Positions 15,204-24,410 of a stretch of 64,000 nt of DNA are shown here, in pieces. Position 1 is the stretch's first letter, and each line of letters begins with the position of its first letter. A program made the translations under genes and the position numbers. Origin of the DNA: Prado023 sp963818445 (GTDB taxonomy: Bacteria; Actinomycetota; Actinomycetes; S36-B12; CAIYMF01); contig CAWFSG010000001.1 of assembly GCA_963818445.1 (NCBI GenBank), positions 449,777 through 513,776 of the forward strand. Direction: 5' to 3'. The notes below the pieces were generated by a model. It was given only the letters and a program-made list of their open reading frames with translations, was not told the origin of the DNA and did no database searches.

Positions 15204-17471
15204 GTGGCCGATCCGGAGACCCTGCCCGTCGATTCGGCGGTGGAGTCAGCCCCAGGGCTGCGCTCGAGGCTGTCCCGGATCGCCGGCCGTGGTCCTGCCA
15301 CGCCCCCGGAGCTCGAACCCATCCTGCGGACCCTGCGGCAGTTCCACCCGAAGAGCGACACGCGGGTGGTCATCCAGGCCTATGTGACCGCCGAGGAGCT
15401 GCACCGCGAGCAGAAGCGCCGATCCGGGGAGCCCTACATCACCCACCCGTTGGCGGTGGCGCAGATCCTGGCCGACCTGGGCATGACCGGGCCGACGCTG
15501 GCCGCAGCACTCCTGCACGACACGGTGGAGGACACGGGCTACCCCCTGGCCGACCTGCGCGCGGAGTTCGGCGAGGAGATCGCCTCCCTGGTCGACGGCG
15601 TGACCAAGCTCGACAAGGTCACCTACGGCGCGTCGAGCGCGGCCGAGACCGTGCGCAAGATGGTCGTGGCCATGGCCCGCGACATCCGGGTCCTGGTCAT
15701 CAAGCTGGCCGACCGGCTGCACAACATGCGCACCCTGCAGTGGCTGCCCCCGGAGAAGCAGGCCATCAAGGCCCGCGAGACCCTGGAGATCTACGCCCCC
15801 CTGGCCCACCGCCTGGGCATGAACACCGTCAAGTGGGAGCTCGAGGACCTGTCCTTCGCAACCCTGCACCCCAAGATGTACGAGGAGATCGTCCGTCTGG
15901 TCGGCCAGCGCGCGCCCGCCCGCGAGCAGTACCTCGAGCAGGTGATCGGCGACATCGACGAGCGGCTACGGGCCGCACGGATCCGGGCCACCGTGACCGG
16001 CCGCCCCAAGCACTACTACTCCGTCTACCAGAAGATGATCGTGCGCGGGCACGACTTCTCCGACATCTACGACCTCGTGGGAGTGCGGATCCTGGTCGAC
16101 TCCGTCCGCGACTGCTACGCGGTGCTGGGCACTCTGCACGCGGCCTGGAACCCCCTGCCCGGGCGGTTCAAGGACTACATCGCGATGCCCAAGTTCAACA
16201 TGTACCAGTCGCTGCACACGACGGTCATCGGGCCGGACGGCAAGCCCGTGGAGGTGCAGATCCGCACCCACGAGATGCACCGCTCGGCCGAGTACGGCAT
16301 CGCTGCGCACTGGCGCTACAAGCAGACCGAGGTGGGCGGCAAGCTCGGGCCCGATGACCTCGGGTGGCTGCGCCAGCTCGTGGAGTGGCAGCGCGAGACC
16401 GAGGATCCCGGGGAGTTCCTCGAGTCGTTGCGCTACGACCTCGGTTCCACGGAGGTGTTCGTCTTCACGCCCCGTGGGGACGTCATCGCCCTGCCGTCGG
16501 GCTCGACGCCGGTCGACTTCGCCTACGCGGTGCACACCGAACTGGGCCACCGGTGCGTGGGCGCCCGGGTCAACGGCCGGCTCGTCCCCCTGGACAGCCC
16601 GCTGTCGAACGGCGACGCCGTCGAGGTGTTCACGTCCAAGGCCGAGGGTGCCGGTCCGAGCCTTGACTGGCTCACGTTCGTGCGCAGCCCGCGGGCCCGC
16701 AGCAAGATCAAGGCCTGGTTCTCCCGTGAGCGCCGCGAGGAGGCCATCGACAAGGGCAAGGACCAGCTGCTCAAGGCCATGCGCAAGGAGGGCGTGTCCG
16801 TCCACCGACTGCTGTCGACCAGCGCCCTGGCCACCGTGGCTGCTGACCTGCGCCAGCACGACGTCAGCGCCCTCTACGCCTCGATCGGCGAGGGTCGGAT
16901 CAGCCCGCAGACCGTGATCCACCGTCTGGTCGCCACCGCCGGGGGTGAGGCCGCTGCCGCGGACGATGCGGCCGAGGGCGTCACGCCGCAGGGCATCACG
17001 AAGATGCGCCAGCGCTCGGACTCCGACCCCGGCGTGACGGTCATCGGCTCCCAGCTCGGCGATGTCTGGGTCAAGTTGGCCCGATGCTGCACTCCGGTGC
17101 CCGGTGACGAGATCACCGGATTCGTCACGCGCGGCAATGGCGTGTCGGTGCACCGCCAGGACTGCACCAACGTCTCCTCGATGGCCGGGCAGGCCGAGCG
17201 GTTCGTTCCCGTTGCGTGGGCCCCGGGGGCGTCCTCGGTGTTCCTGGTCAACATCCAGGTCGAGGCCCTCGACCGGTCACGGCTGCTCGCCGACGTCACC
17301 CGCGCGCTGTCCGATCAGCACGTCAACATCCTGTCGGCCTCGGTGTCGACCACGAAGGAGCGCATCGCGATGTCGCGGTTCACCTTCGAGATGGGCGACC
17401 CCAAGCACCTGGGATCGGTGCTCCGGGCCGTGCGGGGAGTCGAGGGCGTCTTCGACGCCTACCGCGTGTAG
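15204..17471 (+). CDS. relA: Bifunctional (p)ppGpp synthetase/hydrolase, RelA/SpoT homolog
   Basis: 755 residues; makes and degrades the alarmone (p)ppGpp. Order of domains: HD hydrolase (about 60-220, with HPLAVAQILADLG and HDTVEDT), synthetase (about 240-400, RFKDYIAMPKFNMYQSLHT), TGS (about 420-480, VFTPRGDVIALPSGSTPVDFAY), then a zinc-finger-like/RIS region with KLARCCTPVPGD and a C-terminal ACT domain. GTG 15204 with GGAGGAG 6 nt upstream. Intact hydrolase and synthetase motifs mean it is probably bifunctional. Confidence 0.96.
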   Translation: MADPETLPVDSAVESAPGLRSRLSRIAGRGPATPPELEPILRTLRQFHPKSDTRVVIQAYVTAEELHREQKRRSGEPYITHPLAVAQILADLGMTGPTLAAALLHDTVEDTGYPLADLRAEFGEEIASLVDGVTKLDKVTYGASSAAETVRKMVVAMARDIRVLVIKLADRLHNMRTLQWLPPEKQAIKARETLEIYAPLAHRLGMNTVKWELEDLSFATLHPKMYEEIVRLVGQRAPAREQYLEQVIGDIDERLRAARIRATVTGRPKHYYSVYQKMIVRGHDFSDIYDLVGVRILVDSVRDCYAVLGTLHAAWNPLPGRFKDYIAMPKFNMYQSLHTTVIGPDGKPVEVQIRTHEMHRSAEYGIAAHWRYKQTEVGGKLGPDDLGWLRQLVEWQRETEDPGEFLESLRYDLGSTEVFVFTPRGDVIALPSGSTPVDFAYAVHTELGHRCVGARVNGRLVPLDSPLSNGDAVEVFTSKAEGAGPSLDWLTFVRSPRARSKIKAWFSRERREEAIDKGKDQLLKAMRKEGVSVHRLLSTSALATVAADLRQHDVSALYASIGEGRISPQTVIHRLVATAGGEAAAADDAAEGVTPQGITKMRQRSDSDPGVTVIGSQLGDVWVKLARCCTPVPGDEITGFVTRGNGVSVHRQDCTNVSSMAGQAERFVPVAWAPGASSVFLVNIQVEALDRSRLLADVTRALSDQHVNILSASVSTTKERIAMSRFTFEMGDPKHLGSVLRAVRGVEGVFDAYRV

Positions 17472-17472
17472 C

Positions 17473-17565
17473 CCGATCTGATCCAGGTTCCGAGCCGCAT
17501 ACGCGCCCGAAACGTGACGCAAACCTCGCGAGGCGCCCGAGACTTGGAGCGAATCGCGATCTTGG
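17473..17565. repeat. Dispersed 93-nt intergenic repeat R1, copy A
   Basis: This element fills the whole gap between the convergent relA and DUF349 stop codons. It aligns without gaps to 55387-55479 at about 70 of 93 identical bases. Its left end (GATCCAGG) and right end (CTTGGAGC) are inverted relative to each other, so it can fold into a long imperfect hairpin that may serve as a shared terminator. Confidence 0.75.
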
Positions 17566-18807
17566 TCAGCTTGAGTATTCGGCCAGGTTGTTCTCGGCCG
17601 CCTCCAGCAGGGAGCGGGTGGTGGTGATCCGGCCCTGGAGGTCGGCGGCCTTGCGCGCGTCGCCTGCGGCCTCGGCCGCTGCTTCCTGCTTCTCGAGCTT
17701 GGTCAGTGAGGCGCGGAAGGTCTCGACGGTCGACTCAGCCAGGGCGCGCTTGGCGGGGTCGGTCCGGCGCCACTGGTCCTCCTCGGCCCGCTTGAGGGCG
17801 TCCTCGACCTTGCGCAGCCGGCCCTCGACCTTGTCCCGGTCGTTGCGCGGCACGTGGCCGATGGCGTTCCAGCGCTCGCCGATGCCGCGCATCGCGGTCT
17901 TTGCCGCGGCGAGGTCCGTGATGGGCAGCAGGGCCTCGGCCTCGACGGCCAGGGCCTCCTTGGCGTGCAGGTTCTCCAGCTGGTCACCGTCGCGCTCGGA
18001 CTGGGCGGCGTTGCGCGCCGCGAAGAATGCATCTTGGGCCGCACGGAACCGCGCCCAGAGCTTGTCCTCGTCCGCGCGGCCGGCGCGGGGCGCGGCCTTC
18101 CACTCGTCCATCAGCCCCCGGTAGGCCCGGGCGGTCTCGGCCCAGTCGGTGCTGGTCGACAGTGCCTCGGCGCGGGCGATGATGCCGTCCTTGGCAGCCG
18201 TGGCCTCCTTGCGGGCGGCGTCCAGCGTCGCGAAGTGCGCCCGGCGGGCCTTGTCGAAGGCGGAGCGGGCGGTGCTGAAGCGCTTCCAGAGCTCCTGCTC
18301 GGCGTCGCGGGTCGACCGGTCCCCTCGGGGCAGGGCCGTCCATGCGTCCTGGAGCTCCTTGAACCGGTCGCCGGTGGACTTCCACTGGGTGGACGCCGCG
18401 AGGCCCTCGGACTCCTCGACGATCGCACCGCGAGCCGCCATGGTCTTGATGCGGGTCTCCTCGCGGGCGGCCGCGGCGGCCACCTTGCGGGCCTCGCCGG
18501 CGGCCTCGAGCTCGTCGGCCAGGCGGGTGAGCACGTCGAGGTCACCGACGACGTGCGGGTTCTCCACGGCGTCGCGCAGCTTCCCCACGACGATGGTCAC
18601 GTTCTCGGGGGTGCCCTTGCCGTCCTTGAGACGCGCCTGGAGCAGCTCGGCCTCGGCCTTGAGCCCGTCGTACTTGCGCTCGAAGAAGGCCAGGCCCTCG
18701 GAGGGTGCCCCGGCTGCCCATTGGCCGACGGCAACCTCCTGTCCGTCGGGGCGTCGCACGTAGACCGTCCCGTCGTCGTCGACGCGTCCGTAGGCGTGCT
18801 CGGTCAT
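17566..18807 (-). CDS. DUF349 domain protein
   Basis: 413 residues, predicted almost entirely helical and rich in Ala, Glu, Lys and Arg. It contains several DUF349 units, each with a conserved tryptophan and basic pair, for example STQWKSTGDRFKELQDAW, SKADW-like TDWAETARAYRGLMDEWKA and AMRGIGERWNAIG. A C-terminal coiled coil follows. The cellular role of DUF349 proteins is unknown. It is convergent with relA; the two genes share only the R1 element between their stops. Confidence 0.88.
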   Translation of the reverse strand: MTEHAYGRVDDDGTVYVRRPDGQEVAVGQWAAGAPSEGLAFFERKYDGLKAEAELLQARLKDGKGTPENVTIVVGKLRDAVENPHVVGDLDVLTRLADELEAAGEARKVAAAAAREETRIKTMAARGAIVEESEGLAASTQWKSTGDRFKELQDAWTALPRGDRSTRDAEQELWKRFSTARSAFDKARRAHFATLDAARKEATAAKDGIIARAEALSTSTDWAETARAYRGLMDEWKAAPRAGRADEDKLWARFRAAQDAFFAARNAAQSERDGDQLENLHAKEALAVEAEALLPITDLAAAKTAMRGIGERWNAIGHVPRNDRDKVEGRLRKVEDALKRAEEDQWRRTDPAKRALAESTVETFRASLTKLEKQEAAAEAAGDARKAADLQGRITTTRSLLEAAENNLAEYSS

Positions 18808-18868
18808 GCTCGTGCCCTCCGTAGTCCAGTGCCGGTCATTGTCCCACGCCCGTGGTCCGGACCCGGTG

Positions 18869-19750
18869 CTATGCCTCCTGCGAGACCGCGGTCTCGATCC
18901 CGATCGGTGCCGCGGGGGTGCCGTCGGTGCCGCCCCCGGCCACGCCCGCCTCGGCGATCTTCGCGACGATGTCCAGCCCCGAGCTCACCTCACCCCAGAT
19001 CGTGTAGTTCGGCGGGAGGGTCGTGTCCTCGTACACGAGGAAGAACTGGCTGCCCGAGGTGCCCGGCCCGGCGTTGGCCATGGCCACTGTGCCTGCGGGG
19101 TAGTTCACGCCATCCTCGGCCGGGAGGTTCTCGTCGGGGATCGTGAAGCCGGGGCCACCGGTGCCGGTGGCCGTGGGATCACCGCACTGGAGGACCTTGA
19201 TGCCCTCGGTCACCACGCGGTGGCAGAGCGTGGAGTCGAAGTAGCCCTCGTCGGCCAGCCAGAGCATGGCGTTGACGGTCTCGGGGGCCTTGTCGGCATA
19301 CGTGTCGATGACGATCTCGCCGCAGTTGGTGGTCAGGACCAGCTGGTAGTCGGTGCCGTCCGTGAGCTGCATCTCCGGGGCCTTGTCCCAGGACTTGGGG
19401 TCAGTCGGTGGGGTCGGTGCCGGGTCGCACCCCTCGACGGCCACGGTGGAGGCCGAACTCGACGGTGCGGGTGAGGCGCTGGTGCCGCCTGAGGCCGACG
19501 GCGCCGGGGATGCCGAGGCAGAGGCGGCCGGCTCGGCGACGTCGTTGCTGCTGCTGTCCGGCCAGAAGACGACGGCGGCCACGGCAAGCACGCCCACCAG
19601 CGCGGCGATGCCCCAGCCGATGCGCATGCGTCGCTTGTGCCGCTCGGCACGCTCGGCGCGGCGTGCTGCCTGGCGCTCCAGCTTGGCGGCGGCCAGCTCC
19701 TTGCGGCGCTTGTTGCTGGCCCCGGTTCCGGGCTTCTTCTCGTTGGACAC
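18869..19750 (-). CDS. Membrane-anchored cyclophilin-type peptidyl-prolyl isomerase
   Basis: 293 residues. A basic, helical N-terminus (KRRKELAAAKLERQAARRAERAERH) leads into one transmembrane segment (about residues 48-66), an Ser/Ala/Pro-rich linker (about 70-105) and a cyclophilin domain with NCGEIVIDTYADKAPETVNAML, HRVV and GTSGSQFFLVYED. It would act on protein folding outside the membrane. GTG complementary to 19748-19750 is chosen because GGGAG lies 8 nt upstream; an earlier in-frame GTG exists at 19765. The catalytic Arg/Phe/Gln region is present but the usual FHRVI is CHRVV. Confidence 0.9.
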   Translation of the reverse strand: MSNEKKPGTGASNKRRKELAAAKLERQAARRAERAERHKRRMRIGWGIAALVGVLAVAAVVFWPDSSSNDVAEPAASASASPAPSASGGTSASPAPSSSASTVAVEGCDPAPTPPTDPKSWDKAPEMQLTDGTDYQLVLTTNCGEIVIDTYADKAPETVNAMLWLADEGYFDSTLCHRVVTEGIKVLQCGDPTATGTGGPGFTIPDENLPAEDGVNYPAGTVAMANAGPGTSGSQFFLVYEDTTLPPNYTIWGEVSSGLDIVAKIAEAGVAGGGTDGTPAAPIGIETAVSQEA

Positions 19751-19917
19751 GTCACGTGCTCCCACAGTCGAGGTGTGCGGCTCGCAGGGAGTCTATGTGG
19801 CCCTCCGGCCCCTGCGGGGACGACCCGCGCGGTTAGGCCGGCGGGCTCGCGCGCGGATACCCTTGGGGCCGGTCCGCCCATGGCCGGACCGCTGTGAACA
19901 TCTCGTGAGGAGTGCGC

Positions 19918-20625
19918 ATGCTCATCGCCGGTTTCCCGGCTGGCCCGTTCGGGACCAACTGCTGGATCCTGGCCCCCGGTGCGCACAGCGAGGCGGTCAT
20001 CGTCGATCCGGGCATGGACAGCCGCGCCGGGATCGAGCAGGTCGTCGCCGAGCACGGGCTGCGCCCGGTGGCGGTCATCCTGTCGCACGGGCACCTGGAC
20101 CACATGTGGTCGGTGCTGCCGGTGTGCGACGGCTATGACATCCCGGCGTGGATCCATCCGAACGACCGGCCGCTGCTCGCCGACCCGTGGGCGGGCGTGT
20201 CGGGGGAGACCCGGATGATGTTCGCGTCCGTGGTGGGCGCGACGGACTTCGCTGAGCCCTCCGATGTCCGTGAGCTCACCGACGGGGCGTCCTTGGAGAT
20301 CGCCGGCATGACCTTCACCGCCGACCACGCACCGGGTCACACCCCGGGCTCCACCGCCTTCCGGATGATGGACACCGGCGCCGAGCCCCTGATGCTCTCC
20401 GGCGACCTGCTGTTCGCCGGCGCCATCGGGCGCACCGACCTGCCGGGTGGGAACAACGCAGCGATGATGGACTCGTTGGCGCGGGTGGTCCTGACCCAGC
20501 CCGACGACATGCTGGTGCTCCCCGGTCACGGCGAGACCACGACGATCGGCGTCGAGCGACGGGTCAACCCGTTCCTGCAGGGACTCGCCGCGCCCGGTTC
20601 GCGCACTCCCGGTGCCGGCTCATGA
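19918..20625 (+). CDS. MBL-fold metallo-hydrolase (glyoxalase II-like)
   Basis: 235 residues. Metal-binding motif HGHLDH (HxHxDH) follows VIVDPGMD; later metal ligands sit in HAPGHTPGS, LSGDLLFAGAIGRTDL and LPGHGETTTIG. This set is typical of cytosolic hydroxyacylglutathione-hydrolase-like proteins encoded next to hisS in actinobacteria; the substrate is not known. ATG 19918 is preferred over GTG 19912 because AGGAG ends 5 nt before it. Stop overlaps hisS by 4 nt. Confidence 0.88.
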   Translation: MLIAGFPAGPFGTNCWILAPGAHSEAVIVDPGMDSRAGIEQVVAEHGLRPVAVILSHGHLDHMWSVLPVCDGYDIPAWIHPNDRPLLADPWAGVSGETRMMFASVVGATDFAEPSDVRELTDGASLEIAGMTFTADHAPGHTPGSTAFRMMDTGAEPLMLSGDLLFAGAIGRTDLPGGNNAAMMDSLARVVLTQPDDMLVLPGHGETTTIGVERRVNPFLQGLAAPGSRTPGAGS

Positions 20626-21971
20626 GCCGCCCTGCGCCGCTGTCCGGGTTCCCGGAGTACCTCCCGGCCGATCGGATCATCGAGCAGCACGTCCTGGACA
20701 CCGTGCGGCGGGTGTTCGAGCTGCACGGCTTCGCCTCGATCGAGACCCGTGCGGTCGAACCCCTGGAGCAGATGCTGCGCAAGGGTGAGATCGACAAGGA
20801 GGTCTACGTCCTGCGCCGGCTGCACGCCCCCGCCGACGAGCCGGACGCCGGCCTGGGCCTGCACTTCGACCTGACGGTGCCGTTCGCCCGCTACGTCGTG
20901 CAGAACGCCGGGCACCTGGAGTTCCCGTTCCGGCGCTACCAGATCCAGAAGGTGTGGCGCGGCGAGCGCCCCCAGGAGGGTCGCTACCGGGAGTTCACCC
21001 AGGCCGACATCGACATCGTGGGCCGCGACACCCTGGCCTTCCACCACGAGGTCGAGGTCGCGCTGGTGATGGCCGAGGTCTTCCGTGCCCTGCCGATGCC
21101 GCAGGCCGTCATCCTGGTCAACAACCGCAAGCTCGCCGAGGGCTTCTTCCTGGGCGCGGGCGCCAGCGATGCCGGGGCTGCCCTGCGGGCCATCGACAAG
21201 CTGGACAAGGTCGGACCGGCCCGGGTGGCCGAGCTGCTCGAGGCTGAGGCGGGGTTGTCGGGCGAGGCGGCGCAGAAGTGCCTGGCACTGGCGTCGATCC
21301 GCAGCGCCGACACGTCGTTCGTCGAGGCCGTGCGGGCACTCGGCGTCGAGCACGACCTGCTCGATCAGGGCCTCGAGGAGCTGGCCGCCGTGGTGGGAGC
21401 CGCCGCCGAGCGGATGCCCGGGGCTGTGGTCGCCGACCTCAAGATCGCCCGGGGGCTGGACTACTACACCGGGACGGTCTACGAGACCCAGCTGGTCGGG
21501 TACGAGGACTTCGGGTCGATCTGCTCCGGCGGGCGCTACGACGCCCTGGCCAGTGACGGCCGCTCGACCTACCCCGGGGTCGGCATCTCGCTGGGGGTGT
21601 CACGCCTGATGGGCGTCCTGCTGGGCCGGGGACTCGTGCGCGCCAGCCGCTCGGTACCCACCTGCGTCCTCGTGGCCGTCACCGACGAGGCCGGCCGCGC
21701 GGAGTCGGCCGCGATCGCCAGCGCCCTGCGGGCCCGGGGGATCCCGGTCGAGGTGGCGCCGAAGGCGGACAAGTTCGGCAAGCAGATCCGCTACGCCGAC
21801 CGCCGCGGCATCCCGTTCGTCTGGTTCCCCGACGCCGGGGGCGGATCGGTCAAGGACATCCGGTCCGGCGCCCAGGAGCCAGCCGACCCCGCACTCTGGA
21901 CCCCGCCCGCCGAGGACCTGTACCCGCGCATCGAGCGCATCGCACGTGACGAAGAGGAGAGCCCCCGATGA
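20622..21971 (+). CDS. hisS: Histidine--tRNA ligase
   Basis: 449 residues, class II synthetase. Visible: motif 2 RYQIQKVWRGERPQEGRYREFTQ-type region, the histidine-binding block ARGLDYYTGTVYE, and motif 3 near GVGISLGVSRL. The C-terminal anticodon-binding domain is complete (about 350-449). The Mtb-like insert length and ATGA overlaps with both neighbours are ordinary. Essential for translation. Confidence 0.95.
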   Translation: MSRPAPLSGFPEYLPADRIIEQHVLDTVRRVFELHGFASIETRAVEPLEQMLRKGEIDKEVYVLRRLHAPADEPDAGLGLHFDLTVPFARYVVQNAGHLEFPFRRYQIQKVWRGERPQEGRYREFTQADIDIVGRDTLAFHHEVEVALVMAEVFRALPMPQAVILVNNRKLAEGFFLGAGASDAGAALRAIDKLDKVGPARVAELLEAEAGLSGEAAQKCLALASIRSADTSFVEAVRALGVEHDLLDQGLEELAAVVGAAAERMPGAVVADLKIARGLDYYTGTVYETQLVGYEDFGSICSGGRYDALASDGRSTYPGVGISLGVSRLMGVLLGRGLVRASRSVPTCVLVAVTDEAGRAESAAIASALRARGIPVEVAPKADKFGKQIRYADRRGIPFVWFPDAGGGSVKDIRSGAQEPADPALWTPPAEDLYPRIERIARDEEESPR

Positions 21972-23741
21972 TCCGCACCCATGAGGCCGGCACGCTGCGC
22001 GCCCAGGACATCGGGCAGACCGTGACCCTGGCCGGATGGATCGGCCGGCGCCGCGACCACGGCGGGGTGGCCTTCCTGGACCTGCGTGACGGCTCCGGGA
22101 TCGTCCAGGTGGTCGTGCACGACCCGGAGGTCGCCCACCCCCTGCGCAACGAGTTCTGCGTCAAGGTCGTCGGCGAGGTCGTGGCACGTCCCGAGGGCAA
22201 CGAGAACCAGGACCTGGACACCGGAGCGGTGGAGGTCATGGTCGAGACCCTCGAGGTGCTCTCCGAGGCAGCCCCCCTGCCGTTCCCGATCGACGAGCAC
22301 GTCGAGGTCGGCGAGGAGGCCCGGCTGCGCTACCGCTACCTCGACCTGCGCCGGCCCGAGCCCGCGCGGATCATGCGGCTGCGCTCAAAGGTGAACCAGA
22401 TCGCCCGCGAGGTGCTGTTCGCCCGTGACTTCCTGGAGATCGAGACCCCGACGCTCACGCGCTCGACGCCGGAGGGGGCGCGCGACTTCCTCGTCCCTGT
22501 GCGGCTGCAGCCGGGCAGCTGGTACGCCCTGCCGCAGTCACCGCAGCTGTTCAAGCAGCTGCTGATGGTGGCCGGCATGGAGCGCTACTTCCAGATCGCC
22601 CGCTGCTACCGGGATGAGGACTTCCGCAAGGATCGCCAGCCGGAGTTCACCCAGCTCGACATCGAGATGAGCTTCGTGGAGCAGTCCGACGTGCTCACGG
22701 TCGGTGAGGACGTCATCCGGGCGCTGTGGGCGGGGACGGTCGGCCACGAGATCGGCGAGATCCCGCACATGACCTTCGCCGAGGCGATGCGCCGGTTCGG
22801 CTCCGACAAGCCCGACCTCCGGTTCGGCATCGAGCTCGTGGAGCTCACGGAGTACTTCGCCGACACCACCTTCCGGGTGTTCCAGGCGCCGTACGTGGGT
22901 GCGGTGGTCATGCCCGGTGGCGGGTCGCAGCCGCGGCGCACCTTCGACGCGTGGCAGGAGTGGGCCAAGCAGCGCGGCGCCCGCGGACTTGGCCTACGTC
23001 ACGATCGCCGAGGACGGGATCCTCGGCGGGCCGGTGGCCAAGAATCTCACCGAGGCCGAGCGCGAGGGCCTTGCCGCAGCCACGGGCGCCCAGCCGGGGG
23101 ACTGCATCTTCTTCGCCGCGGGGCCGGCCAACGAGGCCCGGGCCCTGCTCGGTGCGGCGCGCGTGGAGATCGCCGAGCGCTGCGACCTGATCGATCCCGA
23201 CGCATGGTCGTTCCTCTGGATCGTCGATGCCCCGGTGTTCGAGGCGGTCGTCGACGACGACGGCACGCCGGGCTGGACGGCCGTGCACCACCCGTTCACC
23301 TCGCCGAACGCCGAGTGGATCGACCGCTTCGAGGAGTCGCCGGGGGAGGCCCTGGCCTACGCCTACGACATGGTCTGCAACGGCAACGAGATCGGCGGCG
23401 GGTCCATCCGTATCCACCGCGCGGACATCCAGAGCCGGGTGTTCTCCGTGCTCGGCATCGACGAGCGGGAGGCGCGGGACAAGTTCGGCTTCCTGCTGGA
23501 TGCCTTCGCCTTCGGCCCGCCGCCGCACGGCGGCATCGCCTTCGGCTGGGACCGGATCGTGATGCTTCTCACGGGCGCCTCGTCGCTGCGTGACGTCATC
23601 GCCTTCCCCAAGACCGGCGCCGGGCACGACCCGCTGACCGGTGCGCCGACGTCGATCACCGCGGAGCAGCGCAAGGAGGCCGGCATCGACGCGAAGCCTG
23701 CTGCGGACGAGGCGGCACCCCAGCCCGATCAGGGCGCGTGA
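21968..23741 (+). CDS. aspS: Aspartate--tRNA(Asp/Asn) ligase, with a single +1 frame break
   Basis: Class IIb synthetase: N-terminal OB anticodon domain, motif 2 FRKDRQPEFTQLDIEMSF-type region, GAD domain, motif 3 near GIAFGWDRIVM. The frame opens at 21968 and is lost near 22987, where the reading moves +1 (cgc, extra g, gac ttg gcc tac); the second frame carries the remaining GAD and catalytic parts to 23741. With one base removed the protein is 590 residues, the normal length. The gene is essential, so the extra base is probably a sequence error. Confidence 0.88.
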
Positions 23742-23810
23742 GGGCTTCGTAGGCTGGTCGTGATTCGCGGGACGGACGGGGGCCCGCGAGCAACGGAGGG
23801 ACGTGATGGG

Positions 23811-24410
23811 ATGCACACCCAGGTGATCAGGGGATGGATCGTCGGGGCCCTGACTGTGCTGGCGCTGCTCATGGGAGTCTCACCCGCGGGGGCACACGCC
23901 GAGCTCGAGTCGTCGGATCCGAAGGATGGGGCCACGCTGGCATCGGCGCCGGGGGCGATCACCTTCGTGTTCGGGGAGGAGATCCTCCCGCAGGGCAATG
24001 CTGTCACCCTGACCGACGTCGCCGCCGATGCCCGCCTCGAGGTGGGACCGGTCGAGGTCGACGGGGACACCGTGTCGGTGACCTGGCCGGAGTCCAGCCC
24101 CGCGGGGCAGTACCGGGCCGCCTACCGGGTGGTGTCCGCTGACGGCCACCCCATCGACGGGACGATCACCTTCACGGTGGAGCAGGCCGTGGGTGCGGTG
24201 GATGCCTCCCCGGCAGCGGTGTCGGCCAGCCCCCCGGCGGTTCCCGCCTCCCCGGACCCGGTGTCGGCCAGCCCCTCGGCGGTCGCGGCAAGTCCTGCGC
24301 CCGCGGGCGACGATGCGGACGCCGGCCTGCTGGCCTGGGTCCTGGGCATCGGCCTGGCAGTGCTGATCGGTGCAGTTGCCGGCACCTGGGTCATGCGACG
24401 GACCCGATGA
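23811..24410 (+). CDS. CopC-domain copper resistance protein
   Basis: 199 residues. Signal peptide ending at AGAHA, then a CopC beta-barrel that starts HAELESSDPKDGATL with the N-terminal copper-ligand histidine next to the cleavage site and a second ligand in SADGHPIDGT. A Pro/Ala/Ser linker and one C-terminal transmembrane helix tether it to the outer membrane face. ATG 23811 has GGAGGGA 8 nt upstream. It overlaps the CopD/CtaG gene by 4 nt, so the two should act together in copper handling. Confidence 0.88.
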   Translation: MHTQVIRGWIVGALTVLALLMGVSPAGAHAELESSDPKDGATLASAPGAITFVFGEEILPQGNAVTLTDVAADARLEVGPVEVDGDTVSVTWPESSPAGQYRAAYRVVSADGHPIDGTITFTVEQAVGAVDASPAAVSASPPAVPASPDPVSASPSAVAASPAPAGDDADAGLLAWVLGIGLAVLIGAVAGTWVMRRTR

